From positions 2,356,001 through 2,420,000 of the forward strand of contig NC_014844.1 of NCBI RefSeq assembly GCF_000176915.2: a stretch of 64,000 nucleotides of DNA, in the 5' to 3' direction. The DNA comes from Pseudodesulfovibrio aespoeensis Aspo-2. GTDB taxonomy: Bacteria; Desulfobacterota; Desulfovibrionia; Desulfovibrionales; Desulfovibrionaceae. The notes beneath the pieces were generated by a model. That model did no database searches. It worked only from the letters and a program-made list of their open reading frames with translations, and was not told the DNA's origin. Positions 49,979 through 59,367 of this stretch are shown piece by piece. The position numbers and the translations under genes were made by a program. Position 1 is the first letter of the stretch; each line of letters opens with the position of its first letter.

Positions 49979-50598
49979 GCAGAGTGAGATAGTTGATTGG
50001 CGCGGCCAAGACAATTCTTGAAATTCAAACGTGCGCACAAAGCCGGGTCAGGGTTCTCGACAGTCGCAACCGTCAGAGAAAAGACATAACAGCTTGGAAT
50101 AACTACAGTATAACAAGAAACGGCTCATGCAGACGATTCCCGGTCTCAGCCCGGTGAAACAGGCGTGTGACAAGGCTTCCCAGCATCTTGAAATTTTCTA
50201 GATTTTCTAGTTATCAACAGCTTGTTTATTTCTTTTCAACAGCTATAAAGTCCTATTTCGACGAATTTTCGAAATTTCTGTGATTTTTCTCGCTGTCAGA
50301 AAATTTTTTATCACTTGACGCTCTTTCACCTAAAATGAGCGTTCATGCCCTACTCATTTTAACGACTCAGAATAATTGAAATAATTGCCACAGTATGAAT
50401 AATCATTACCATCCGGTGAAGCCGGCATTATCTCCAGAAGGCTCATAACCCCGCACAGCGCAAGGGCTAGCTGACTCCGGCCCGTTATGAACACAAAAAA
50501 TTCCTGAAAAATCGAGCAAAAAACACCTTGACACAAAATGTGCAAGGGTTTCCGAGTCCGCAAGGGGTGGGAAGAAATCCCAAGCTGTTGGAAATTTT
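49979..50598. other. AT-rich non-coding region upstream of dnaA with ori-like elements
   Basis: 620 bp without a credible gene, the most AT-rich stretch of the window (notably 50185-50420). It holds two tandem 9-mers ATTTTCTAG (50193-50210) directly followed by TTATCAACA (50211-50219, one mismatch from the DnaA box TTATCCACA). Looser motifs follow: GAAATTTTCT recurring at 50190 and 50591, GAAATTT near 50271, TTTTCAACA at 50233. It must contain the dnaA promoter (minus strand), which I could not place confidently. Confidence 0.75.
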
Positions 50599-51333
50599 CT
50601 ATTGGCCGGGCGTGCGTGTCGGATACTTGCCACAGGCGAATTTTGGCGATTCCGGGCAATAGCCGAGCTGTTCGCACCGGGCTCCGCCGTTGATGAACAG
50701 GGCGGGCAGCGTCTCCTTGCAGATGGCCAGCATGGCGTCGGCCATGGCCCGGACCTCCCACTGCGCCCTGTTGCAACAGCGCAGGTGAAAGAAGTGGTGC
50801 AGGCTGCGGCAATTCATGGTCATGACGATCTTGGTCTCGGCAGCCTGGGGCAGGACAAACCGCGCATCCTCATTAGCCTTGGCTTTGCGCCCGTGGTCCA
50901 CGAGGATGGCGCGCAGGTCGCTATAGGCGGACTGGACCTCGGCCATGAACCGCTCGAACCGTTCGCGCGCCTCTGGTATCCTGGCTATGGCCGGGGGCAG
51001 GATGTAGTCCATGTCGTTCTCGGCTACATAGCGCTGGCTTTGCTGCGAGTAGGACGCGATGCGGTGACGCACCACCTGGTGCGAGCAGGCCCTGGAGATG
51101 CCCTCCACGGCAAAGGTCAGGGAGACGTGCTCCACCGGGCTGTCGTGGCCGGACTCCATGGTCTTGCGCACGAAGTCCGCCTGGGTCTCGCGGTCGATCT
51201 CGCCGGAGAGGAGCCTGGGCCACATGTCGCCCACGAACCCGGCGTGGTAGCATTGCCGAAAGGCGGCGTAGATGAGCGACAGGGCATCCGGGGTCATGGA
51301 CAGCAGTTCGACCCTGAGGTTCTTTTCGGGCAT
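50599..51333 (-). CDS. thyX: Flavin-dependent thymidylate synthase ThyX
   Basis: 244 residues from the ATG at 51333 with GAGGAGCCC upstream. ThyX makes dTMP from dUMP using FAD and methylenetetrahydrofolate, replacing ThyA in many anaerobes. The signature RHRIASYSQQSQRY (residues 89-102) is intact. The central HDSPVEHVSLTFAVEGIS and the C-terminal MTMNCRSLHHFFHLR are typical. It lies upstream of dnaA on the same strand with the ori-like region between. Confidence 0.95.
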   Translation of the reverse strand: MPEKNLRVELLSMTPDALSLIYAAFRQCYHAGFVGDMWPRLLSGEIDRETQADFVRKTMESGHDSPVEHVSLTFAVEGISRACSHQVVRHRIASYSQQSQRYVAENDMDYILPPAIARIPEARERFERFMAEVQSAYSDLRAILVDHGRKAKANEDARFVLPQAAETKIVMTMNCRSLHHFFHLRCCNRAQWEVRAMADAMLAICKETLPALFINGGARCEQLGYCPESPKFACGKYPTRTPGQ

Positions 51334-51460
51334 GGGCTGGGCTCCTCTTGGCAGGTGATGTTCACGCGGTGTCACTGTGTAGCGCAAACCGCTCCGGCTG
51401 TCACCTTCGACCAGCTTTTTGCCCTTGACGAGCCGCCTGGAATGGGAGCAAAGAGGCCTC

Positions 51461-51910
51461 ATGGAAACCACATACCTCGTCAACATCCTTCAAGCGTCCA
51501 TTGCTCCCTTTGTCCTCATTTCGGGCATTGGCCTGCTCGTGCTCTCCATGACCAACAGGATCGCCCGACCGACCGACCTCATCAGGCGGCTGCTCGACGA
51601 ATTGCCGAACGCGCCAGAACGGGACGTGAAATTCCTCCTCAGCCAGGTGGCCGTGCTGCGCAAGCGCTGCTCCATCATGCGCTGGGCCATCTTCTACTCC
51701 ATCATGGCCATCATCTGCGTCAGCTGCGTCACCCTGATCCTGTTCGCCAGCCAGGTTCTGAACATGCGCCTGTACTTCATGGTGGAGCTGCTGTTCGGGG
51801 GCGCGCTCGTCAGCCTGATCACCAGCCTGGTCTTCCTCCTTGAAGACATCCGCATCACCCTGCACTCCCTGGACATCGAAATCGAGCGCCGCAAGGGCAA
51901 CCTGGGCTAG
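51461..51910 (+). CDS. DUF2721 family membrane protein
   Basis: 149 residues from ATG 51461 with AAGAGGC upstream. Three hydrophobic segments are visible (ILQASIAPFVLISGIGLLV; WAIFYSIMAIICVSCVTLIL; YFMVELLFGGALVSLITSLV). Its SIAPFVLISGIGLLVLSMTNR pattern matches DUF2721, uncharacterised inner-membrane proteins. It ends 4 bp inside the convergent degenerate kinase gene. No functional context. Confidence 0.8.
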   Translation: METTYLVNILQASIAPFVLISGIGLLVLSMTNRIARPTDLIRRLLDELPNAPERDVKFLLSQVAVLRKRCSIMRWAIFYSIMAIICVSCVTLILFASQVLNMRLYFMVELLFGGALVSLITSLVFLLEDIRITLHSLDIEIERRKGNLG

Positions 51911-52461
51911 TAGGCGATCTTCTCCAGGGCGTCCTCCACCAGCGCCTCGGGCGGATTCGCCCCCTGGAGGATGAAGTGGAGCACGCCGTAGAAAACCGGC
52001 TCCATGACCGCCAGCCGGGCCGACAGTTCGCGCCACGCCTGTTCAACATCACCGGTTTCCAGCCCCGATTCCGCCTTGGTCGTCCTTTGGGCCAAGGTCC
52101 GCGAATCGACCATCAGGTAGAAGACCTTGCCCGCGCCGTGGATGCGCGGCTGGATGTCCTGGTCCGCCACCAGCGCATCGTCCAGGATGATGATGGCGGG
52201 CGGCCCGGCCAGTGCGGCCAGGGCCTCGCCGCCATCCGCAGGCCTGACCGCGCCCAGCCCGGTGCGCTCGGCCAGCAGCCCGGCCAGGAGCGCCCGGTTG
52301 CTGCCGGGCAGACCCACGAGAATGATCCGGCCCGTGTCCGCCCAGGCGTCCGGATAGTCCTCGCGCCGCTCCCCCCTGCCATGTTTTCTGGTCGCCCCGG
52401 CGTCCTCCACCTCGGCGACTTCCCTGATCATGTGGTCATATTGCATCTTCACGTGCTCCAT
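51907..52461 (-). CDS. Shikimate-kinase-like protein with a degenerate P-loop
   Basis: 184 residues (ATG at 52461; a downstream ATG at 52446 has GGAG nine bases before it and is equally likely). Residues ~46-125 follow the shikimate kinase/AroK order: P-loop position reads GLPGSNRALL instead of GxxGxGKST, then LLAERTGLG, and later LDDALVADQDIQP and VFYLMVDSRTLAQR. The Lys and Ser/Thr that bind ATP phosphates are missing, so kinase activity is unlikely. It could be a regulatory paralogue. It is divergent from the phospholipase-like gene. Confidence 0.6.
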   Translation of the reverse strand: MEHVKMQYDHMIREVAEVEDAGATRKHGRGERREDYPDAWADTGRIILVGLPGSNRALLAGLLAERTGLGAVRPADGGEALAALAGPPAIIILDDALVADQDIQPRIHGAGKVFYLMVDSRTLAQRTTKAESGLETGDVEQAWRELSARLAVMEPVFYGVLHFILQGANPPEALVEDALEKIAY

Positions 52462-52536
52462 TGTGACAAGAGTTCCCTTTGCGCAACCGAGGATATCAAG
52501 TAGAGTGGCGCAAACGCAAACGGTTTGAGGACGGCC

Positions 52537-53520
52537 ATGCCCAAGGATCTGATACACTTCTCCATCGCCGAGCGGACAGCCGCGCTCCTGGACGGGACAC
52601 GCCTCGCCCCCTGCCTTGCCGCCGAGCGCCACGGCCTGCTCCTGGGCGCGGTCCTGCACGACGCCCTGTTCTACGCCACCCCGCCGGGCGGCGCCCCCCT
52701 GGAGCGGCTGGCCCACAGGCTGCACGGCGCAAACGGCGAGGACACCTTTGCCCTGATCCGGCTGCTCACGGACCACGCCGCAGATGCCTGGGCCAGACAG
52801 GGCGCAACACTGCCGGTCGCCCTGCTCGTGGGCGCGGTCTCGCACCTGTATGCGGACGTGGCCATGCACCCCATGGTCTGGCACCTGAGCGGCGACTACT
52901 ACTCGGCAGACCCCACTGCCAGGTCCGACGCCCGGCAACGCCACCGCGCCCTGGAATCGCTCATGGACATGGTCGCCTGTCCGGCAATGCTTGGCCGGGC
53001 GCGCTCCTCCCTGCGCCTGATGCTGCGCCGCTGCCCCAACCTGCTCGACCAGGGATTGCCCGTGGCCCGGCTGGGGACCATGGCCGACATGACGCCCGAG
53101 GCGGCCACCCGCGCCCTGGCACGGGCATGGCGCACCTTTGCCCTGTTCCAGGCCGCCTACTCGACACGCGCCCTGGCCAAGGCCGCCTTTGCCCTGCGCC
53201 CCTGGCTGCCGCGTCCGGCGGCGGAGCTGGCCGCCCTGGCCTACGCGCCTCAGCTCCTGGCCCAGGCCGCATTCCTGTCCGGGCCCATCCCCTATTGCCA
53301 CCCGGTCACGGGCAAGCCGCGCACCGCCACCCTGGACGCGCTGATGGACGAGGCCGCGACCAGGGCCGCTGCCCTGTGCCAAAGGCTTGAACCCGCGATA
53401 TTCGACCAGCAGCAGGCAGTCCCGGACGAAACCGGCCCTTCCATGGACACCGGGCAGCTTGGCGTGTCCACCCGCGACATGCGCCACTTCGCGGACCCGC
53501 CCTTCCCCAATCTCGCCTGA
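52537..53520 (+). CDS. Zinc-dependent phospholipase C-like protein
   Basis: 327 residues from the ATG with GAGGACGGCC upstream. The family (zinc-dependent phospholipase C, sometimes annotated as a zinc hydrolase) uses several His/Asp ligands: visible are AERHGLLLGAVLHDALFY near the N-terminus and SHLYADVAMHPMVWHLSG at ~105. No signal peptide is present, so it is likely cytosolic, unlike secreted phospholipases. The C-terminus is Ala/Leu-rich. Function in this organism is not known. Confidence 0.75.
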   Translation: MPKDLIHFSIAERTAALLDGTRLAPCLAAERHGLLLGAVLHDALFYATPPGGAPLERLAHRLHGANGEDTFALIRLLTDHAADAWARQGATLPVALLVGAVSHLYADVAMHPMVWHLSGDYYSADPTARSDARQRHRALESLMDMVACPAMLGRARSSLRLMLRRCPNLLDQGLPVARLGTMADMTPEAATRALARAWRTFALFQAAYSTRALAKAAFALRPWLPRPAAELAALAYAPQLLAQAAFLSGPIPYCHPVTGKPRTATLDALMDEAATRAAALCQRLEPAIFDQQQAVPDETGPSMDTGQLGVSTRDMRHFADPPFPNLA

Positions 53521-53606
53521 CCAGCATCTTTTGCCGCGAGCGTTGCACTGGTCGGCCAAATGCCTTAGGCTCACGGTACTGAAAGACCTTCTGCACAGGA
53601 GTGCGC

Positions 53607-54383
53607 ATGAAAAAGATCATTCTCATCGGCGTCGGGGCAGTGATAATCGCAGTTATCGCCATGATCGTTTTCGCCATCCTCAACCTCGGCTCCCTGGTCA
53701 AGGCAGCCATTGAGACCTACGGGCCGCAGATCACGAAAACCGAAGTCAGGCTCGATTCGGCAGACATCTCCATCCTTTCGGGCTCCGGCACCCTCAAGGG
53801 GTTTCTGCTCGGCAATCCCGAGGGATACTCCATGCCCAGCGCCCTGGAGTGCGCCACCATGCGCGTCACGATGGTTAAGGAGTCCCTGACCACGGACAAG
53901 ATCATCATCGAGGAAATTTTCCTGGACGGCCCGGTGGTCAGCTACGAGAAGAAGGGCAACACCGACAACTTCAAGGCCATCCTGGCCAACATCAAGCAGA
54001 CCGTGGCCAGCGAAAAGAAGGAAGCCAAGGCCGAAGACACCCCCACGGACACGGGCTCGGAAAAGACCATCCAGATCAATAATTTCATCGTCAGGAACGG
54101 ACGGATCAATCTGGGCGGCTCGTTGCTCGACACCTTTGGCAGCGACAAGGGCCTGGGCATCCCCATGCCCGACATCCACATGAGGGACATCGGCAAGGAG
54201 AAGCAGACGACCCCGGCTGAGGCGTTCGCCATGATCCTGACCGAGATGACCGGCGACATCACGGGCACTGTCTCCCAGGTCGCCAAGCAACTCTCCGAGA
54301 CCCTGAACAAGGCCGTGGAAGGCGCGGCCAGCGGGGCCGGCTCTGCGGGCGGTGCCATCAAGGGGCTGTTCGGCTCGGAATAA
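53607..54383 (+). CDS. AsmA-like membrane-anchored protein
   Basis: 258 residues. N-terminal membrane helix ([22 protein letters not shown]) followed by a periplasmic part with repeated beta strands ([37 protein letters not shown]), resembling AsmA/DUF748-type envelope proteins, which help lipid transport between membranes. The C-terminal third is Ala/Gly-rich ([14 protein letters not shown]). CAGGAGTGCGC precedes the start. Family call is tentative. Confidence 0.6.
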   Translation: MKKIILIGVGAVIIAVIAMIVFAILNLGSLVKAAIETYGPQITKTEVRLDSADISILSGSGTLKGFLLGNPEGYSMPSALECATMRVTMVKESLTTDKIIIEEIFLDGPVVSYEKKGNTDNFKAILANIKQTVASEKKEAKAEDTPTDTGSEKTIQINNFIVRNGRINLGGSLLDTFGSDKGLGIPMPDIHMRDIGKEKQTTPAEAFAMILTEMTGDITGTVSQVAKQLSETLNKAVEGAASGAGSAGGAIKGLFGSE

Positions 54384-54487
54384 CGGACGGCGCGGGCCGC
54401 GTCCCGGCACAGGGGCGCGGCCCTTTCATTACATTATACTATGGGCACCTTGCCTGCCCGGCGCTTCATGCGGTACTGGATTCCACC

Positions 54488-56170
54488 ATGCCTACCCGCA
54501 CACCATACACAGCCCATCCTCTGACCGGGCCGGACGGCCTCTTTGATGTCCGCCTGCTGGTGGGCGGCAAGACCTGGCACCTGTGGGGCCGCAACGGCCC
54601 CGGACAGGAGCGCGATCTGGCAGGGAGCATTGCCGACCAAGCCCTGCCGGTGCTCGTCGGCGCGGGCCTTGGCCACTGCCTGCGCGCCCTTGGCGGACGC
54701 CCGGTGGCAGTGGTGGACCGGGAGGCCGGAATCGAGGCGGTCACCGGCGTGCGCCGGGAGTTTGGCAATGCCCCCTCGGTGACCTGGATCGACGAGGCCA
54801 CGCCGGAGGCGGTCATGGACCGCCTTGGCCGGTGGCAGGCCATGCACGGCCACGCGCCCCTGGCCCCCATCGTCATGCCTCTCTATCCGCGACTGGACAA
54901 GGCCTACTACGGCCCCATCGCCCAGGCCCTCAAGGCTGCGGCCCAGGCCGATTTCCGCAGCAAGGCCGCCTATCCGAAATTTCGCTCGACCATGCCGCGC
55001 GTCCTGTTCCTCGACTCCGGCTATTTCCTGTGCGGCGAGATTCTCGCGTCCATGGACCGGCTCGCCATCCCCCACCACGCCCTGACCCTGGACCGGCAGG
55101 CCAGGGGCAGCAGCGCATTCATCGAAGCCCTGCTGCACGGGATCGTCGAGTTCCGCCCGGATTTCGTCCTGACGGTCAACCACTTCGGCCTGGACCGCGA
55201 GGGCAGGCTGGCCGGGCTCCTGGCTGACCTCGGAGTGCCACTGGCCTCGTGGTTCGTGGACAACCCCGCGCTCATCCTCCACGACTACGCCCACCCCGGC
55301 ACGGACAACACGGCCATCTTCACCTTTGACGCCGGAAACCTGGAGGCCATGCGCGCCAGGGGGTTCGCCCACGTCCACCATCTGCCACTGGCCACCGACC
55401 CGCAGCGTTTCCGGCCCGGCCTGTCGACCTCGGCCCCGGCAACCTGGGCGAGCGAGGTTTCCTTTGTAGGCAACTCCATGACCCGGCCCGTGGCCCAAAC
55501 CCTGGACGACGCGGACCCGGATAACGCCCTGCGCGCCGGGTATCAGGCGGTTGCCGCCGCGTTTGGCGCGTCGGGCGAGACCGATGTGCGGACCTTTCTC
55601 GCGGCCCGGCACCCGGACTGGCGCGCGGCCCTCGACAGGCTGCCCACCCCGGAGCGCAGGCTGGCCCTGGAATCGCTCCTGACCTGGGAGGCCACACGTC
55701 AGTACCGGCTCGCCTGCGTCCGGGCCACCCTCGGCTTTGCCCCGCTCATCGTGGGCGACCAGGGCTGGAGCGAACAACTGGGCACGGACGCGGGCTGGCG
55801 TCACCTGCCCGGCCTCGGTTATTATGACGACCTGCCGCGCTTCTATCCCCTGTCCGCCGTCAGCCTCAACTGCACCAGCCGCCAGATGAAAGGGGCGGTC
55901 AACCAGCGGATCTTCGATGTCCCTGCCTGCGGCGGATTCGTGCTCACGGACCACCGGGAACAGATGGAAGATCTCTTCGACCTTGAAACCGAGGCCGCGG
56001 TCTACCGCAACCCGGAAGAAATTCCACACCTGCTGGCCGCGCTTCTGGCCGATCCGGCCCGCCGCAGCAAGATATCCATGGCCGCCCGCAAGCGCATCCT
56101 GGCCGAGCACACCTACGAGATGCGCCTGCGCCGCCTGCTCGCGGTCATGCGCGACACCTTCGCCTCCTAG
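54488..56170 (+). CDS. CgeB-like glycosyltransferase family protein, probably flagellin-related
   Basis: 560 residues. The N-terminal ~150 residues include a MAF-like segment; the central [19 protein letters not shown] begins a Rossmann-type GT-B fold. [26 protein letters not shown] and the C-terminal [17 protein letters not shown] with [19 protein letters not shown] match CgeB/DUF3880-type glycosyltransferases. Position directly before flagellin suggests glycosylation of the filament, common in this lineage, but this is inference. The start has GGAUUCCACC-like weak context only. Two hairpins follow the gene. Confidence 0.75.
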   Translation: MPTRTPYTAHPLTGPDGLFDVRLLVGGKTWHLWGRNGPGQERDLAGSIADQALPVLVGAGLGHCLRALGGRPVAVVDREAGIEAVTGVRREFGNAPSVTWIDEATPEAVMDRLGRWQAMHGHAPLAPIVMPLYPRLDKAYYGPIAQALKAAAQADFRSKAAYPKFRSTMPRVLFLDSGYFLCGEILASMDRLAIPHHALTLDRQARGSSAFIEALLHGIVEFRPDFVLTVNHFGLDREGRLAGLLADLGVPLASWFVDNPALILHDYAHPGTDNTAIFTFDAGNLEAMRARGFAHVHHLPLATDPQRFRPGLSTSAPATWASEVSFVGNSMTRPVAQTLDDADPDNALRAGYQAVAAAFGASGETDVRTFLAARHPDWRAALDRLPTPERRLALESLLTWEATRQYRLACVRATLGFAPLIVGDQGWSEQLGTDAGWRHLPGLGYYDDLPRFYPLSAVSLNCTSRQMKGAVNQRIFDVPACGGFVLTDHREQMEDLFDLETEAAVYRNPEEIPHLLAALLADPARRSKISMAARKRILAEHTYEMRLRRLLAVMRDTFAS

Positions 56171-56584
56171 TGTGGCGACCGCACAATGCGCAAAGCCGCA
56201 TTGTGCTGTGGACCGCTCCGCCCAAAAACGTGGTTTTAGCTTGCTCACGCCGCCTATGGCAACAGAGCCGGACATTCGTCCGGCTCTTGTGTCGCACCTT
56301 TTGGTAGGGATCAAATTTGAGGGCGCTACACGCCCCCCCGGCTTCCGCTTTCACTCCCCCTGCCAGCCAGCGGCGCGGCTGTCTGCGCGCCCGCTTTCGA
56401 GACGCATTTCCAGCCACAAGCCTTCACGCAACCTTTGGAATAAAAAAAAACATTCACACAACCTAAAGTTTTCGCATGACCGGACGATCAGTAGGGCAAC
56501 ACAAGAGAGATTTGCCCGGCAATCCCCGCCGCCGGAAAAACAGATCTCAGGCAAGGAAGCCGAAACACTTTCAAGGAGGAAACT
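56171..56584 (+). other. Flagellin upstream region
   Basis: 414 bp without a gene. It holds two GC hairpins (56181-56206 with 10-bp arms and GCAAAGCC-type loop; 56264-56287 with 10-bp arms), an AAAAACG box at 56224-56230 like that at 38254, and the flagellin promoter at 56464-56490. The hairpins probably end the upstream glycosyltransferase transcript, though neither has a T-run. Confidence 0.75.
56464..56490 (+). promoter_or_regulatory. Sigma-28 (FliA) promoter of flagellin
   Basis: TAAAGTTT at 56464-56471 is a perfect -35 element for sigma-28, followed after 11 bases by GACGATCA (6 of 8 of the GCCGATAA consensus) at 56483-56490. Start would be near 56497, giving a leader of about 90 bases ahead of the flagellin ATG. 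Confidence 0.8.
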
Positions 56585-57469
56585 ATGTCCCTTATCATCA
56601 ACAACAACCTGATGGCGATGAACGCCGCCCGCAACCTCGGCACCTCTTACGGCGCCCTGGAACTGTCCACCAGGCGTCTGTCCTCTGGTCTGCGCATCAC
56701 CCAGGCTGCGGACGACGCCGCCGGTCTGGCCGTCCGCGAGCTCATGCGCGCCGACATCAGCTCCCTGCAGCAGGGCATCCGCAACGCCAACGACGCCATC
56801 TCCCTCATCCAGACGGCTGACGGCGCCCTGGGCGTCATCGATGAAAAGCTGATCCGCATGAAGGAACTGGCCATGCAGGCATCCACGGGTACCTACAACT
56901 CCGACCAGCGCCTGATCATCGACTCCGAGTATCAGGCCATGGCCTCGGAAATCACCCGTATCGCCAACTCCACGGACTTCAACGGCATCTACCTGCTCAA
57001 CGGCAACCTCTCCGGCACCCACGACGGATCGACCCTGGCTGTCACCGGTCAGTTGAAGGTCCACTTCGGTACCGGCAACGACTGCTCGGAAGACTACTAC
57101 TACATCCAGATCAACAGCTCCACGGCCTCGGCCCTGGGTGTCGGCCTGGGTGCAGGCACCGGCGCAGGCGCGTCCATCTCGACCCAGGCGCTGGCCCAGC
57201 AGGCTCTTGACGTGCTGAACACCGCCATCATCTCCAAGGACAAGATCCGCGCCAGCCTCGGTGCCCTGCAGAACAGGCTGGAGAACACCGTGACCGTTCT
57301 GGAGATTCAGTCCGAGAACGTTGCGGCTGCGGAATCCCGCATCTCCGACGTGGACGTGGCCAAGGAAATGACCCAGTTCGTTCGCAACCAGATCATGACC
57401 CAGGCCTCCGTCTCCATGCTGGCCCAGGCCAACTCCCTGCCGCGGATGGCCCTGTCCCTCATCGGCTAG
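56585..57469 (+). CDS. fliC: Flagellin
   Basis: 294 residues, short for flagellin, with a strong AAGGAGGAAACT before the ATG. The N-terminal D0/D1 segment (SLIINNNLMAMNAARNLG...LSSGLRITQAADDAAGLAV) and the C-terminal D1/D0 segment (SENVAAAESRISDVDVAKEM...ISMLAQAN-like SVSMLAQANSLPRMALSLIG) are well conserved. The central variable domain is small (about 130-195), with NSS and NDCSEDYYY. The D0/D1 motifs that bind FliS and TLR5-recognition residues (LQRIRELAV-type) are replaced by MKELAMQAST-type. Sigma-28 promoter upstream. Confidence 0.97.
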   Translation: MSLIINNNLMAMNAARNLGTSYGALELSTRRLSSGLRITQAADDAAGLAVRELMRADISSLQQGIRNANDAISLIQTADGALGVIDEKLIRMKELAMQASTGTYNSDQRLIIDSEYQAMASEITRIANSTDFNGIYLLNGNLSGTHDGSTLAVTGQLKVHFGTGNDCSEDYYYIQINSSTASALGVGLGAGTGAGASISTQALAQQALDVLNTAIISKDKIRASLGALQNRLENTVTVLEIQSENVAAAESRISDVDVAKEMTQFVRNQIMTQASVSMLAQANSLPRMALSLIG

Positions 57470-57503
57470 GCGTAACCCAGGTCGCAGACACTGCGCACAC
57501 AGG

Positions 57504-57536
57504 CCGGGCCCTCCCTCAGGGGGCTCGGCCCTTTGA
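57504..57536 (+). terminator. Hairpin after flagellin (probable terminator)
   Basis: Imperfect GC-rich stem around 57504-57531 (outer GGGCC/GGCCC pairs) followed by a short T-run (CTTTGATTTC). 34 bp past the flagellin stop. Confidence 0.45.
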
Positions 57537-57564
57537 TTTCAACAAGTTGGCACAATAGCTCTCT

Positions 57565-57580
57565 GGCACCGGGCTTGCAT
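57565..57580 (+). promoter_or_regulatory. Sigma-54 -24/-12 promoter upstream of fliD
   Basis: TGGCAC-N5-TTGCA at 57565-57580 matches the sigma-54 consensus, with the invariant GG (57566-57567) and GC (57578-57579) exactly 10 bases apart. Start would be near 57592, 42 bases before the fliD ATG. A weaker TGGCAC at 57549 lacks the GC. Requires an activator such as the AAA+ regulator at 13189-14205 or a flagellar FlrC-like protein. Confidence 0.8.
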
Positions 57581-57633
57581 TCACCACGGCAACCCAGTGC
57601 AACCAGGAAAAAACTTCCGACAGGGACAACGCC

Positions 57634-59346
57634 ATGGCAGACGGAACATACACTTCCGGCTCGATCAACTTCACCGGCCTTGGAAGCGGCACCGACTTCA
57701 ACAAGCTCATCGATGGCCTGATCGATGTGGAACGCACCCGCATCACGAGGCTGGAGACGTGGAAATCGTCGTGGAAATCCAAGAACGACCAGTTCGCCAG
57801 CCTGAACACGCAGATGCTTTCCCTCAAGACGACCCTTGAGGATTTCGACACCATCAACGAGTTCCTGAAGAAAACGGTCACCAGCTCCGACACGGCCCGG
57901 CTCACCGCCAGCGCCGAAAGCACCGCGATGGAAGCCAACACCTCCATTGAGATCGGCCAGCTCGCCGCCAACGACGTGCACATCACGGCGTCGGGCACCA
58001 GCTCGCTCAAGACCGCCATCACCAGCTCCAACACGTCCTTCACCTTTTCCTACGCGGGCAAAAGCTACACCATCAACGACATCCCGGCGGGCACGACCCT
58101 GGAAGGATTCGTCAACCTCGTCAACAACCACCCCGACTCGCGCAATCTCATCCGCGCCTCCACGGTATACGACGGCTCGGTCTACCACCTCCAGTTGAGC
58201 GGCATGGGCCAGGGCAGCAAGAACCAGCTGGTCATCTCGGACGACGGAGGCCTCATCTTCGGCGGGTCGGACTTTCTGCAGAGCCAGGAGGCAGTCAACG
58301 CCCAGATCCGCGTCAACGGGTTCCCGTCTGCGGGCGGCGGCTGGATCGAGCGCTCGTCCAACACCATCAACGACGTGCTCGAAGGGGTCACCCTCAACCT
58401 CCGCGAAGCGGAGGTCGGCAAGACAATAAAGCTGACCACGGCCACCGACGCCTCCGGCATCAAGGACACCGTCAAAAAGTTCGTCGATGCGGTCAACACC
58501 GTCCGCGCCCAGATCATCAAGATCACCAGCGTGGAAGAGGATGACTCGGGAAAAGCCACGGGGTCCCTCCTCACGGGCAACTACGGCGTTGACATGATCG
58601 CCCAGAAAATCAAAAATATCACGGCAGAAATGGGTCTCGGATTCACGCCGTGGGATGCCGACACCATGACCGGCGACCGGCTCTCGGCCCTGTCCCAGCT
58701 TGGCATCATGACCGATGCCGAGCAGGGCTCGCCGACCTACGGCCTGCTCAAGATCGATGAGGAAGTCTTTGACAAGGCCATGAAGGAGAACGACCCCGAG
58801 GACATCGCCAAACTGTTCTCGGCCAAGAACTTCGGCGAAAGCCAATCCACGGATTTCACCTTCTCCTCGCTCATCGAAGGGACCACCAAGCCCGGCGCGT
58901 ACGACGTGAAGATCGTCAGCGACGGCAGCAAGATCATCAGCGCCACCATCAACGGCGAGGAGGCGTCCATCGACGGATGGGAGATCACGGGCAAGACGGG
59001 CGATGCGCTCGGTATGGCCATCCGCCTGGACAACATTTCGGCGGGTACCCACAACGGGACCGTCACCGTCAAAACGGGCAAGGTCGGCGAAATGATCGAC
59101 GAGCTCAAGCAACTGACCAAGCCCTACAACAAGTACACCTACGAAGGCGGTCCGCTGTCGGTCCTGCAGGACAACTACAAAGACATCATGGAGTCCATCG
59201 ACGACAAGATCGCCTATGAGACGACGCGCATCAACAAGATGGAAACCAATCTCAAGCTCAAATTCTCGCGTCTGGACGCCCTGCTCGGCCAGTACGAACT
59301 GTTGCAGGGACAGCTTGAGTCTTCCATCGCCCAGTTGACAGCATAG
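57634..59346 (+). CDS. fliD: Flagellar filament cap protein FliD
   Basis: 570 residues. FliD caps the growing filament and folds incoming flagellin. The N-terminal FliD_N region (SINFTGLGSGTDFNKLIDGL) and the C-terminal coiled part (ETNLKLKFSRLDALLGQYELL) are typical. A central beta-rich domain (~150-420) is divergent. Its own sigma-54 promoter upstream. fliS follows after 21 bp. Confidence 0.92.
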   Translation: MADGTYTSGSINFTGLGSGTDFNKLIDGLIDVERTRITRLETWKSSWKSKNDQFASLNTQMLSLKTTLEDFDTINEFLKKTVTSSDTARLTASAESTAMEANTSIEIGQLAANDVHITASGTSSLKTAITSSNTSFTFSYAGKSYTINDIPAGTTLEGFVNLVNNHPDSRNLIRASTVYDGSVYHLQLSGMGQGSKNQLVISDDGGLIFGGSDFLQSQEAVNAQIRVNGFPSAGGGWIERSSNTINDVLEGVTLNLREAEVGKTIKLTTATDASGIKDTVKKFVDAVNTVRAQIIKITSVEEDDSGKATGSLLTGNYGVDMIAQKIKNITAEMGLGFTPWDADTMTGDRLSALSQLGIMTDAEQGSPTYGLLKIDEEVFDKAMKENDPEDIAKLFSAKNFGESQSTDFTFSSLIEGTTKPGAYDVKIVSDGSKIISATINGEEASIDGWEITGKTGDALGMAIRLDNISAGTHNGTVTVKTGKVGEMIDELKQLTKPYNKYTYEGGPLSVLQDNYKDIMESIDDKIAYETTRINKMETNLKLKFSRLDALLGQYELLQGQLESSIAQLTA

Positions 59347-59367
59347 GAAGATCAGGAGGATGACTGA

